DNA from: Myxococcus stipitatus
GTDB lineage: Bacteria; Myxococcota; Myxococcia; Myxococcales; Myxococcaceae
Reading direction: 5' to 3'
Length of the DNA: 64,000 nucleotides
Assembly (NCBI RefSeq): GCF_038561935.1
Contig: NZ_CP102770.1
Location: forward strand, 4,278,001-4,342,000
Of the stretch, positions 52,459-60,695 are shown piece after piece; position 1 is the stretch's first letter, and each line of letters opens with the position of its first letter. The notes under the pieces are model-generated. The model was given only the letters and a program-made list of their open reading frames with translations. It had not been told where the DNA came from and made no database searches. The translations under genes and the position numbers were made by a program.

Positions 52459-53748
52459 ATGGTGCCGGGAGAGCAGGGGCAGCGCCGTGACGTGTGGGCC
52501 TTCTACGCGCTGACCGCATTCGCGGCGGTGATGTACGCGGTGCCCGGAGAGTGGATTCCCGCGGTGGCGCCGCTGCGGCTGGCGCTGGTGACGTCGGGGC
52601 TGGCCGCGGGGCTGATGGTGGTGCGCAGGTTGGGTCGGGCGGAGCCGCTCTTCCTGGATGGTCCTCGCGGCTGGGCGCTCATCGGCTTCTCGGCCCTGGC
52701 GCTGATGTCCGTCGGCTGGGCGGTGAACCCGGAGGTCGCCAGCTACACGGGCATCGAGCTCTTCAAGCTGACGGCCATCTACCTCACCGTCGTCAACGTC
52801 ATCACGAACCAGCGCAGGCTCGCCGTCGTCTGCGGGGCCATGGTGCTCGCGTCGATGGTGACGTCCATCGGCGTCATCGACTGGTATCGGGTGGGGGAGG
52901 ACCTGGTGGAGGGCTTCCGCGCGCGCTGGGTGGGCGTGTACGCGGACCCGAACCACATGGCCATGAACATGGTGCTCGTGGTGCCCCTGGCGGTGGCCTT
53001 CATGGCACGCAAGGGCTCGCCGTGGGCCTGGCGGCTCGCGTGTCTGGTGGCGGCGGTGCTGGCGGTGATTGCCATTGTCGTGTCGCACTCGCGCGGCGGC
53101 TTCATCGGCTTGTCCGTGGCCATGGGCCTGTGGGCCATCCGCGAGCGGCGCCGCATCCAGGCGATTGTCGTGGGCTCGCTCTTCGTCGTGGGCCTGGTGG
53201 TGTTCGCGCCCGACAGCTTCTGGCAGCGCAACGAGACGGTGGCCGCGTTCCACGAGGATGCCTCGGCGATGGGGCGCGTCTACGCGTGGCAGGTGGCCAG
53301 CCGGATGAGCCTGGACCGGCCGCTGCTCGGCGTGGGCGCGGGGAACTTCCGCTTCGCGTGGGCGGAGTACGCGCCCCCCGAGGCCCGCCGCGCGTACGTC
53401 GCGCACAACATCTTCCTGGATGTGATTGGAGAGCTGGGCTGGGTGGGCATGGCCCTCTTCATGGTGTTCATGGGCGGCGCCGCTGGCGGCACCTTCGCCG
53501 CGTCGCGGAGCCGGGACGTGGGGTGGCTCGCGCGAGCGCTGTCTGCCTCCATCGCGGGCTACCTGACGTGTGACTTGTTCTCCGGCTACATCCTCTCCGC
53601 GCACTGCTACGTCCTCTTCGGGCTGGCCGCGGCGGCGGAGCGCATCGCTCGCGCGGAGCCGGCGACGGAGGCGGAAGGCGCGCCGGACGCGGGGCGCACC
53701 CCCGCCGGTCCGTCGGGGACGTGGGAGGGGACGGGTCATGCGGCGTGA
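52459..53748 (+). CDS. exoJ: Wzy-type O-antigen ligase/polymerase membrane protein (ExoJ-like)
   Basis: The ATG at 52459 follows GAGGAGGAGGG and gives a 429-residue protein with about ten membrane helices. It carries the O-antigen ligase (Wzy_C) hallmark in the loop SRMSLDRPLLGVGAGNFRFAW and in HNIFLDVIGELGWVG. Such enzymes join lipid-linked repeat units in the periplasm. The adjacent GT4 gene overlaps its 3' end by 11 bp. M. xanthus has a separate Wzy/GT pair for spore-coat polysaccharide (ExoJ/ExoK) that, from memory, sits in this stretch of its genome; the symbol is therefore provisional. Confidence 0.82.
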   Translation: MVPGEQGQRRDVWAFYALTAFAAVMYAVPGEWIPAVAPLRLALVTSGLAAGLMVVRRLGRAEPLFLDGPRGWALIGFSALALMSVGWAVNPEVASYTGIELFKLTAIYLTVVNVITNQRRLAVVCGAMVLASMVTSIGVIDWYRVGEDLVEGFRARWVGVYADPNHMAMNMVLVVPLAVAFMARKGSPWAWRLACLVAAVLAVIAIVVSHSRGGFIGLSVAMGLWAIRERRRIQAIVVGSLFVVGLVVFAPDSFWQRNETVAAFHEDASAMGRVYAWQVASRMSLDRPLLGVGAGNFRFAWAEYAPPEARRAYVAHNIFLDVIGELGWVGMALFMVFMGGAAGGTFAASRSRDVGWLARALSASIAGYLTCDLFSGYILSAHCYVLFGLAAAAERIARAEPATEAEGAPDAGRTPAGPSGTWEGTGHAA

Positions 53749-54886
53749 AGAACCCGGCATGGGCTCCCGGCCCGTGCGGCTGGTGCAGTTCACTCGCTCC
53801 TTCCACATCGGCGGGACGGAGGTGCAGGTGCTGGAGCTGCTCCGGGGCCTGCCCCCCAGCTACCAGCTCCAGGTCTCCGTGCTGGAGGACGCGGGGCCGC
53901 TGATGGGCGCGGTGTGGAAGCTGGGCTACACGGCGGAGACCTTTCCGCTCAAGGGCTCCGTCGCGCAGGCCAACACCGCGTACCAGGTGCTGCGCATGGC
54001 CCGCTGGCTGCGCTCCCACCGCGTGGATCTGGTCCACGTGCATGACTTCTATTCCTCGCTCATCGCCGTGCCGGCCGCGAAGCTCGCCGGCGCCAAGGTC
54101 ATCGTCGGACGCCTGGACCTGTCCCACTGGCAGGGCCCCGCCCGCCGCGCGGTGCACTCACGGCTGACGGCGATGGCGGACCATGTCGTGGTCAACGCGG
54201 AGGCCATCCGCCGGCAGCTCGTGGACGAGGAGGGCCTGCCCGCCGCGCGCATCTCCGTGATCCACAACGGCCTGGACCTGGCGCGCTTCGATGCGCGCAT
54301 GCGCGAGGGCCTCAAGGCGCCCCTGCCGGACACGGGCGACGCGCCCCTCCTGGTCCACGTCGCCAACATGAACCACCCGGTGAAGCGCCAGGAGGACCTG
54401 CTCCTCGCACTGGCCATGCTCCACCACGGCGGCACGCCCCTGCACGCGTTCCTCGTGGGGGATGGTCCTCGCCGCAAGGGCCTGGAGAAGCTGGCCGCGG
54501 AGCTGGGCGTGTCGGAGACCGTGCACTTCCTTCGGCACCGCACGGACGTCGCCGCCATCTACGCCCGGGCGACCCTGGGTGTCCTCTGCTCCAGCGCGGA
54601 GGGCATGTCCAACGCCGTCATGGAGGGCATGGCCGCCGGACTCCCCATGGTGGTGACCCGCGTCGGGGGAAACACGGACCTGGTCCGCGATGGAGAGCGG
54701 GGACTCGTCGTCCCCCCCGAGCGGCCCGCCCAGCTGGCCCAGGCCTTCAACCAGCTCCTGTCCCACCCCGAGAAGGCCCGCCGCATGGGGAAGGAGGCCC
54801 GGGAGTTCGTCGCCCGGGAGCTCTCCCTGGAGCGCCTGGTCCGCCTCCATGACGCGCTGTATCAACGAGTGGTCCACGGCTCTTAG
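53738..54886 (+). CDS. exoK: GT4 glycosyltransferase (ExoK-like)
   Basis: The ATG at 53738 lies inside the end of the polymerase gene (11-bp overlap) and follows GGGAGGGG at a 7-nt spacing. The 382-residue GT-B protein has FHIGGTEVQVLELLRGL for the acceptor side and the GT4 C-terminal half (VHVANMNHPVKRQEDLLLAL, then EGMSNAVMEGMAAGLPMVVT with the donor-binding Glu). It would add one sugar to the repeat unit polymerised by the gene upstream. Symbol provisional, as for the polymerase. Confidence 0.83.
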   Translation: MRREEPGMGSRPVRLVQFTRSFHIGGTEVQVLELLRGLPPSYQLQVSVLEDAGPLMGAVWKLGYTAETFPLKGSVAQANTAYQVLRMARWLRSHRVDLVHVHDFYSSLIAVPAAKLAGAKVIVGRLDLSHWQGPARRAVHSRLTAMADHVVVNAEAIRRQLVDEEGLPAARISVIHNGLDLARFDARMREGLKAPLPDTGDAPLLVHVANMNHPVKRQEDLLLALAMLHHGGTPLHAFLVGDGPRRKGLEKLAAELGVSETVHFLRHRTDVAAIYARATLGVLCSSAEGMSNAVMEGMAAGLPMVVTRVGGNTDLVRDGERGLVVPPERPAQLAQAFNQLLSHPEKARRMGKEAREFVARELSLERLVRLHDALYQRVVHGS

Positions 54887-54954
54887 CCGGGCATGTCAGA
54901 CCGCCGTGGATACTTCGCGTCGCTCGCCGGCAATGGGAGCGTTGACTTCTCCGT

Positions 54955-54980
54955 AAGGTGGGGTGTTCCCACCCTACCTT
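54955..54980 (+). promoter_or_regulatory. Inverted repeat before the DUF4097 gene
   Basis: AAGGTGGGGTG and CACCCTACCTT are inverted repeats (10 of 11 pairs) with a 4-base loop, ending right before the GGAG ribosome-binding site. A TTGACT lies 8 bp upstream. It could be an operator or an RNA hairpin that masks the ribosome-binding site. Confidence 0.45.
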
Positions 54981-54992
54981 GGAGCACCGCTC

Positions 54993-55676
54993 ATGTTGTT
55001 TCCACTTCTGGTCGTGTTGGCCTCCACCGCGGCGCCGCAGTCTTGGAAATTCGACACGGATGGGACCCCCCAGGTCCACGTCTCCAATGTTGATGGCGCC
55101 GTTCGCGTAGATGCGGTAGACGGGAAAAGCGTGGTAATCGAGGCGGTGCCGGAAAAACCGGACAGTGGCCAGAAGGCGACTGAGGTGGAGGTGACCCAGG
55201 AGGGTGACGACATCCGGGCGAGGGTGTGCTGCGGCCCCTGCGAGGAGCGGAGGCAGTCGTGCAAGGGCCTCAGCCCGGTGCGGTTCGTGCTGAAGGTGCC
55301 GCGCGAGTCAGCGGTGGAGGTCTCGGTCGTCAACGCGGCGGTGACGGTGCAGGGCGTGAAGGGCGAGCAGCGTGTGTCCGCCGTCGACGGCCGTGTGGAA
55401 GTGAACGGTTCGGAGCGACGGTTGTCGGTGAGTACCGTTAAAGGGGAAGTGGTACTGGCTCCCCGGAAGCTCGAGGGTGTCGAAATCAGCACGGTGTCTG
55501 GCGATGTCCGGCTGAAGCTGCCGGAGCGGGCGGATGCCAAGGTGGAATTCAGCTCCGTCGGGGGGAGTTTCAACGGGAAGTCCGTCTCCCTGGGCTCCAA
55601 GACCCGGACCTACGGCGCGGGCACCCATGAAGTGGAAGTCAGCACCGTGGGCGGCTCGCTGACGGTTCAAGAATAG
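54993..55676 (+). CDS. Secreted DUF4097-type beta-repeat protein
   Basis: The ATG at 54993 has GGAG ~9 nt upstream. The 227-residue product has a short signal-like N-terminus (MLFPLLVVLASTAAPQS) followed by beta-strand repeats with phrases such as VSVVNAAVTVQGVKG, VSTVKGEVVL and ISTVSGDVRLKLP, the pattern of DUF4097/adhesin-like right-handed beta solenoids. A Cys-rich RVCCGPCEERRQSCKG loop may be disulfide-bonded. Function unknown; envelope location likely. Confidence 0.75.
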   Translation: MLFPLLVVLASTAAPQSWKFDTDGTPQVHVSNVDGAVRVDAVDGKSVVIEAVPEKPDSGQKATEVEVTQEGDDIRARVCCGPCEERRQSCKGLSPVRFVLKVPRESAVEVSVVNAAVTVQGVKGEQRVSAVDGRVEVNGSERRLSVSTVKGEVVLAPRKLEGVEISTVSGDVRLKLPERADAKVEFSSVGGSFNGKSVSLGSKTRTYGAGTHEVEVSTVGGSLTVQE

Positions 55677-55715
55677 ATGGCTTTCGAGGCCCGTCTCCTA
55701 GTCAGACGGCCCGGG

Positions 55716-55762
55716 GCGCTCGCCGGTGAAACTCCAAGGCGCCGGCGAGCGCTCACTTTTTC
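55716..55762 (+). terminator. Intrinsic terminator after the DUF4097 gene
   Basis: GCGCTCGCCGG and CCGGCGAGCGC form a perfect 11-bp stem (15-base loop), followed by TCACTTTTTC. A smaller CCGTCT/AGACGG hairpin lies just before it (55691-55709). This is a good rho-independent terminator on the plus strand. Confidence 0.75.
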
Positions 55763-55807
55763 AGCCCTGCTGCCCCCACGCACCGTGGCGCGCGGCACAA
55801 GGCCCTG

Positions 55808-55850
55808 AACGCCGGGATGCCCGCAGCGGCGCATCCCGGCGTTTCCCTTT
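55808..55850 (+). terminator. Second intrinsic terminator in the convergent gap
   Basis: AACGCCGGGATGC and GCATCCCGGCGTT form a perfect 13-bp stem with a 10-base loop, followed by TCCCTTTTC. It separates the plus-strand DUF4097 transcript from pyrD; on the minus strand it could also end the pyrD transcript. Confidence 0.72.
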
Positions 55851-56945
55851 TCAGGCGCCAGGAAGCGTGCGGCCCCGGTGCTCCGCGCCAATGGCCTGGG
55901 TGACGTGGGTGAAGCCGTCCCGCGCGAGCAGCCGGGCCAGGGCGGGGAGGATGCGGCGCACCATGCCGGGCCCCTCGTAGATGAAGCCCGAGTAGACCTG
56001 CACCACGGACGCACCCGCGCGCAGCTTCTCGTAGACGTCCTCCGCGGAGAAGACGCCGCCCACGCCGATGATGGGCAGCGCGCCTCCCGAGCGCAGGTAC
56101 GCGCGCCGGATGACGGCGTTGGCGGGCTCCCGCACGGGCGCGCCGGACAGGCCTCCGGCCTCCTTCGCCAGCGGATGCTCGAACGGACGCGCCACCGTGG
56201 TGTTGGTGGCGATGAGCCCGGCGAGCTTCCGCGCGCGCGCCACGTCCACCACTTCATCCACCGCCTCGGGCGTCAGGTCGGGGGCAATCTTGAGGAAGAG
56301 GGGCTTGCCCGGAGCCACGGCGGCGAGCCGCTCCTGCACGGTGCCCAGGAGCGCGGAGAGCTGCTCGGGCTCCTGGAGCTTTCGCAGGCCCGGGGTGTTG
56401 GGGGACGAGGCGTTGACCACCACGTAGTCGCCCAGGGGCGCGAGCGCGTCCACGCAGGCCACGTAGTCGTCCACCGCCTGCTCCAGCGGCGTGTCCTTGT
56501 TCTTGCCCACGTTGACGCCCAGCGGGCAGGGGTGCCAGTCGCGCTCGCGCAGGTGGGCCGCGGCCACGGCGGCGCCGTGGTTGTTGAAGCCCATGCGGTT
56601 GATGATGGCCTGGTGCTCCGGCAGCCGGAACAGCCGGGGCAGCGGGTTGCCGGGCTGGGGACGGGGGGTGATGGTGCCGATCTCCACGGCGGAGAAGCCG
56701 CAGGCGAACAGGCCGTCCACCGCCTCCGCGTCCTTGTCCAGGCCCGCGGCCAGGGCCACCGGGTGGGCGAAGCGCAGCCCCGCCACCTCCACGGCCATCG
56801 CGTCGGTGGCGCCTCGCAGGGTGCGCTCGCGCATCGACTGGCACAGGCCCCGGAAGTGGCCCAGCTGGCGCAGGCCGGCGATGCCCAGCCGGTGTGCTCG
56901 CTCCGCGGAGAACTGGAAGAGGAGCGAGCGAGTCAGTCCGTACAT
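55851..56945 (-). CDS. pyrD: Class 2 dihydroorotate dehydrogenase (quinone)
   Basis: The ATG at 56945 gives 364 residues. The N-terminal helices (YGLTRSLLFQFSAERAHRLG) are the membrane-association module of class 2 enzymes. FMN-binding and catalytic segments include NRMGFNNHG, VNVGKNKDTP, VVVNASSPNTPGL with the catalytic serine, and IIGVGGVFSAED. It oxidises dihydroorotate to orotate in pyrimidine synthesis and passes electrons to quinone. It is 8 bp after add in a minus-strand operon. Confidence 0.95.
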   Translation of the reverse strand: MYGLTRSLLFQFSAERAHRLGIAGLRQLGHFRGLCQSMRERTLRGATDAMAVEVAGLRFAHPVALAAGLDKDAEAVDGLFACGFSAVEIGTITPRPQPGNPLPRLFRLPEHQAIINRMGFNNHGAAVAAAHLRERDWHPCPLGVNVGKNKDTPLEQAVDDYVACVDALAPLGDYVVVNASSPNTPGLRKLQEPEQLSALLGTVQERLAAVAPGKPLFLKIAPDLTPEAVDEVVDVARARKLAGLIATNTTVARPFEHPLAKEAGGLSGAPVREPANAVIRRAYLRSGGALPIIGVGGVFSAEDVYEKLRAGASVVQVYSGFIYEGPGMVRRILPALARLLARDGFTHVTQAIGAEHRGRTLPGA

Positions 56946-56953
56946 GCGCGTGC

Positions 56954-57949
56954 TCAGCCCGGGATGAAGGACGACTGCCGCGCCCAGGCCAGGGTCTGGT
57001 CCACCTGCTCCGGGGTGAGGATGCCGTGGCTCTCCACCAGCTCGATTTCGCGGCGCATGTCCGTCTCGAGCAGGTAGGGGCCGTCCGTGTTGATGGTGAA
57101 CTTCACCTTGCGGTCCCAGAAGGTGCGGATGATGTGGCGCAGCTCCTCCACGCCCTCCACCGCCTTGGTGTGCAGGTTGGACGTGGGGCACAGCTCCAGG
57201 ACGATGTCGTTCTCGCGCAGCACCTTCATCGCGTTCTCGTCATACGCCGCGCGGATGCCGTGGCCGATGCGGTGCGGCTTGAGCTTCTCCACCACGGACA
57301 TGACGCCCTCGGCGCCCGTGCCCGCCGTCTCGCCGGTGTGCACCGTGCACTTGAGCCCGCCGCGCCGCGCCCGCGCGAAGAGGTCTTCGTACTGCGCGAC
57401 GATCTCCGGCTTGAGCTCCATGGCGTTCGTCTCCGTGCCCGCCAGGTCGATGCCGTACACGCCGCGCGTGCGGTACTTGATGGCCTTGTCCACGAGGATG
57501 CTGTTGAGCCGGTGGTCGAACTCACGGGCCAGGCAGAAGATGAAGCCCACCTTCACGCCGTACTCCAGCACCGCGCGGTCCATGCCTCGCAGCGCCGCGT
57601 GGATGATGTGGTCCAGGTCCAGCTCCGAGTGGAGGTTGCGCTTCATGGGATTGAAGCGCAGCTCGATCTGCGTCACCCGGCTGCCCCGGTACTCCTTGCC
57701 GATGATTTCGTAGACGGAGCGCTCGATCGCGCTGGGCGACGACTGAATCTTCTCCGTCCACGTATGCAGAATCTTCAGGTAGTCATCCAGGCTTCCCACC
57801 TTGCCTGGACGCGAGGTGATGAGCTCCACGAAGTCGAAGTAGTTCTTGACGGGGAGCTTGAAGCCCTGCTGGTGAGCGATGGACCAGAGGATGTGGGGGG
57901 CCACCGAGCCACCCACGTGGATATGCAGGTCAATCAATTCGCGTGCCAT
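56954..57949 (-). CDS. add: Adenosine deaminase-like metal hydrolase
   Basis: The 331-residue protein has the amidohydrolase fold of adenosine deaminase. Zinc ligands His9 and His11 are in DLHIHVGGS. The catalytic Glu is in CTVHTGETAG, followed by IGHGIRA, ELCPTSNLHT, and the metal Asp289 in NTDGP. Two points differ from E. coli Add: the HVGG turn instead of HLDG and Gly290 where the second Asp of NTDDP normally holds the substrate. It may therefore act on a related nucleoside or aminopurine. It forms an operon with pyrD. Confidence 0.83.
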   Translation of the reverse strand: MARELIDLHIHVGGSVAPHILWSIAHQQGFKLPVKNYFDFVELITSRPGKVGSLDDYLKILHTWTEKIQSSPSAIERSVYEIIGKEYRGSRVTQIELRFNPMKRNLHSELDLDHIIHAALRGMDRAVLEYGVKVGFIFCLAREFDHRLNSILVDKAIKYRTRGVYGIDLAGTETNAMELKPEIVAQYEDLFARARRGGLKCTVHTGETAGTGAEGVMSVVEKLKPHRIGHGIRAAYDENAMKVLRENDIVLELCPTSNLHTKAVEGVEELRHIIRTFWDRKVKFTINTDGPYLLETDMRREIELVESHGILTPEQVDQTLAWARQSSFIPG

Positions 57950-57995
57950 GGCGGCATGTATGCACAGTGCCGGGCGCGCGTAAAGGTCGTGGCCG

Positions 57996-58712
57996 CTACC
58001 GTCTCAGCAGCACGTACACCGCTCCGCTTCCGCCGTCCTCGGGACGTGCGCTGCAGAACGCCAGCACCATCGCGCTGATACGTTTCTGCGACAGCCACTC
58101 CCTCACCCACGTCTTCAGGACGGGGGCCTGGTCCTTGGAGTTCAACCCTCGGCCATGGACGATGAGGACACACCGCCTGCGGGCGCGGCGGCTGTCGGAG
58201 AGGAAACGCTCCGCGGCGGACCGGGCCTCGGCCTGCGTCAGGCCGTGCAGGTCCAGCTGCCCCGTGCGCGGGAAGTCGCCTCGGCGCAGGGAGCGCAGCA
58301 GGTTGCGGTCGACGCCGGGGCTGATGCCCTCGATGAGCTCCCCCGCGTCGGAGATGTCGAAGTCGCCCTGGCTCGCGACCAGCTCGGAGAGCTGCGCGAG
58401 CGCCTCCGCGTTGTCGTCGATGAGCTCCGGCAGGCGCGGATTGGTCTTGGGGGCCTCGCCGCGATTCGTGATCTGCGCCACGCCGTCCATGGCGGAGAAG
58501 AAGAGGGAGGCCTCGTCGTCCGCGCTCTCCCGAGGGGCCTTGGCCGCGCGGGTGGGGGCTGGCGGCGCCTTGCGCTTCTGGGCCTCCGCGGTGGCGCGGG
58601 CCTGGGCCTCCTGCTTGTCCTTGTCCTGGATGGACTTGATGGCGGACTTGAAGGGGTTGTTGTGAAACGCCTCTTCCTTCTTCTTGGGCGGTGGCTTGCG
58701 CTGCTGGCTCAT
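57996..58712 (-). CDS. Smr-domain protein
   Basis: The ATG at 58712 gives 238 residues. The N-terminal ~55 residues are Lys/Gln/Pro-rich and disordered. The C-terminal ~90 residues form an Smr domain with the conserved DLHGLTQAEA and VLIVHGRGLNS motifs. Stand-alone Smr proteins of this kind act as endonucleases, several on stalled or collided ribosomes (SmrB); this one is a candidate for such RNA cleavage. It is 52 bp after djlA on the same strand. Confidence 0.88.
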   Translation of the reverse strand: MSQQRKPPPKKKEEAFHNNPFKSAIKSIQDKDKQEAQARATAEAQKRKAPPAPTRAAKAPRESADDEASLFFSAMDGVAQITNRGEAPKTNPRLPELIDDNAEALAQLSELVASQGDFDISDAGELIEGISPGVDRNLLRSLRRGDFPRTGQLDLHGLTQAEARSAAERFLSDSRRARRRCVLIVHGRGLNSKDQAPVLKTWVREWLSQKRISAMVLAFCSARPEDGGSGAVYVLLRR

Positions 58713-58764
58713 GGGGCGGCCCGTGTCCTCGTCGTCGTGGGCGGTTCCTGTGTGTAATCGCCGT

Positions 58765-59586
58765 CTATAGCCCGCGCAGGCGCCGGATTTCCTCATAGGC
58801 GTCGCGCACCTCCTGGAACTGGCGGGCGGCCTCGTCGGCGTCCTCGCCCGACAGGTGGGCGTGCTTGTCGGGGTGCAGCTCGGCGGCGAGCCGGCGGAAG
58901 GCCCGCTTCACGTCGGAGTCCGAGGCGGCGGGGGTCAGCCCGAGCACCTCGTAGTGCATCGACGCGTCGCCCAGGTGGATGGCCGCCACGGCCTGCTGCT
59001 CCGTGTCCGACAGGCCCAGCGCCGCGCCCACCCGGCCCAGCACCTCGCGCTCGGAGCGCTGGAGGGAGCCATCCACGAGGGACAGCTCGAAGAGCGCCTC
59101 CAGCAGCCTGCGCCGCTCGAGCGCCGGGAGGGCCTCCTGGCAGGCGGCCGCGGCGTCATCCAGGTCGGGGGGATGGGCGATGAAGTCCTTGAGCCGACCC
59201 CGGACGAACTCGAGCGAGTCCGGGCCGTACTTGAGGGCCTCCTCGAAGTAGCGGCGAATCTCCCGCACTTCCTCCCGGCGCACCTCGCCGTCGGCGCGCG
59301 CCACCTCCACGAAGAGGGCGCACAGGCTGCGGGTGAGGTGCGCGTCGGACTCCTCCTGCACGGACGCGGCGTCGCGCGGCCCCCCGCGGCTCGCGAAGGA
59401 GGAGGGCTCCAGCGGCGGGAAGTCCGCGAGCGCGTCCGGGGACTCGGAGGGCAGGGAGTGCATCTCGTCGAAGCGGTACCCGGCGATGCCACCCACCACG
59501 CCGAGCAGGATGATGGCCCAGGGGTTGCCGATGAGCAGCCCCACCATGAGACCCAGCATCACCCCCAGCACTTTTCCTTGTCCCAT
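58765..59586 (-). CDS. djlA: DjlA-type membrane co-chaperone (TerB-like plus J-domain)
   Basis: The 273-residue protein has an N-terminal membrane segment ([31 protein letters not shown]). A TerB-like helical domain follows (~85-200, [26 protein letters not shown]), then a C-terminal J-domain ([17 protein letters not shown] with HPD in [11 protein letters not shown]). This matches DjlA, which recruits DnaK to the inner membrane. It diverges from folD across a 55-bp gap. Confidence 0.92.
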   Translation of the reverse strand: MGQGKVLGVMLGLMVGLLIGNPWAIILLGVVGGIAGYRFDEMHSLPSESPDALADFPPLEPSSFASRGGPRDAASVQEESDAHLTRSLCALFVEVARADGEVRREEVREIRRYFEEALKYGPDSLEFVRGRLKDFIAHPPDLDDAAAACQEALPALERRRLLEALFELSLVDGSLQRSEREVLGRVGAALGLSDTEQQAVAAIHLGDASMHYEVLGLTPAASDSDVKRAFRRLAAELHPDKHAHLSGEDADEAARQFQEVRDAYEEIRRLRGL

Positions 59587-59641
59587 GCCTTCGGTTTCCC
59601 TCCCGCCTGGCCGCGGAGTCTCTCATAGAGTGGACCTCTCT

Positions 59642-60502
59642 ATGGCCCAGTTGATTGATGGCAAGGCAGTGGCCGCGCGCGTCCGGGCGGAGGTGAAGTC
59701 GGAAGTCAGCCGCCTCCAGGCGGAGCGAGGCCTCATCCCCGGGCTCGCGGTGGTGCGGGTGGGAGACGACCCCGCGTCCCAGGTGTACGTGGCCGGGAAG
59801 AAGAAGGCCGCGGAGGAGGTGGGCTTCCGCTCCTGGGAACACCACCGGGACTCCTCCATCTCCCAGGACGAGCTGCTCGCGCTGGTGCACCGGCTCAACC
59901 AGGACCCGGCCGTGCACGGCATCCTCGTGCAGCTGCCGCTGCCCAGGCACCTGGACGCGGACGCCATCCTCTCCGCGGTGCGCCCGGAGAAGGACGTGGA
60001 TGGCTTTCACCCGCTCAACGCGGGGAGCCTGCTGCTGGGGCGTCCGGCGACGCGGGCGTGTACGCCGCTGGGCGTGATGCGGCTGTTGGAAGAGGTGGGC
60101 TGTGAGCCCGCGGGGAAGAACGCGGTGGTGGTGGGCCGCAGCAACATCGTGGGCAAGCCGATGGCGCTGATGCTCCTCCAGCGCCATGCCACGGTGACGC
60201 TCTGCCACAGCAAGAGCGACCTGCCGGCGGAGGTGTCGCGCGCGGACATCCTGGTCGTCGCGGTGGGGGTGCGTGAGCTCATCAAGGGCGCCTGGGTGAA
60301 GCCCGGCGCCGTCGTCATCGACGTGGGGATGAACCGGAGGGAGGACGGCAAGCTGGTGGGGGACGTGGAGTTCGCCGCCGCCGCCGAGCGCGCGTCCTTC
60401 ATCACCCCCGTGCCCGGAGGTGTGGGGCCGATGACCATCGCCATGCTGATCCGCAACACCCTCGAGGCCGCCTTGCGCGGAGTCACCCCGCCATCGCATT
60501 GA
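59642..60502 (+). CDS. folD: Bifunctional methylene-THF dehydrogenase/cyclohydrolase
   Basis: The ATG at 59642 gives 286 residues. Active-site segments are [13 protein letters not shown] (with the catalytic lysine), [19 protein letters not shown] and the Rossmann motif [13 protein letters not shown]; the end shows the typical [15 protein letters not shown]. It interconverts methylene-, methenyl- and formyl-tetrahydrofolate and thus serves purine synthesis and the trmFO cofactor pool. Confidence 0.96.
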   Translation: MAQLIDGKAVAARVRAEVKSEVSRLQAERGLIPGLAVVRVGDDPASQVYVAGKKKAAEEVGFRSWEHHRDSSISQDELLALVHRLNQDPAVHGILVQLPLPRHLDADAILSAVRPEKDVDGFHPLNAGSLLLGRPATRACTPLGVMRLLEEVGCEPAGKNAVVVGRSNIVGKPMALMLLQRHATVTLCHSKSDLPAEVSRADILVVAVGVRELIKGAWVKPGAVVIDVGMNRREDGKLVGDVEFAAAAERASFITPVPGGVGPMTIAMLIRNTLEAALRGVTPPSH

Positions 60503-60695
60503 CAGACGCGGTAGTCATCTTGCCCCCGTGGGAGGCCGCGTGAGGGTGTGGGCTTGAAGACGCTCCCCCGCACGCGGCCCGCTCCTGGCGCCTGCTCCTG
60601 GGTATGGAAGGCGGACGCCAGCCGGGACTGGAGGCCGCAGGTGTGGCCCCGCCCGGCGCCAGGGCCCGCGCGAGACGTGGGCGAGGAGTCGACGC

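Noticed and set aside
49807..53808. Minus-strand frame of 1333 codons
   Set aside because: It lies opposite engB, DUF6178 and the Wzy-like polymerase, all of which have recognisable motifs.
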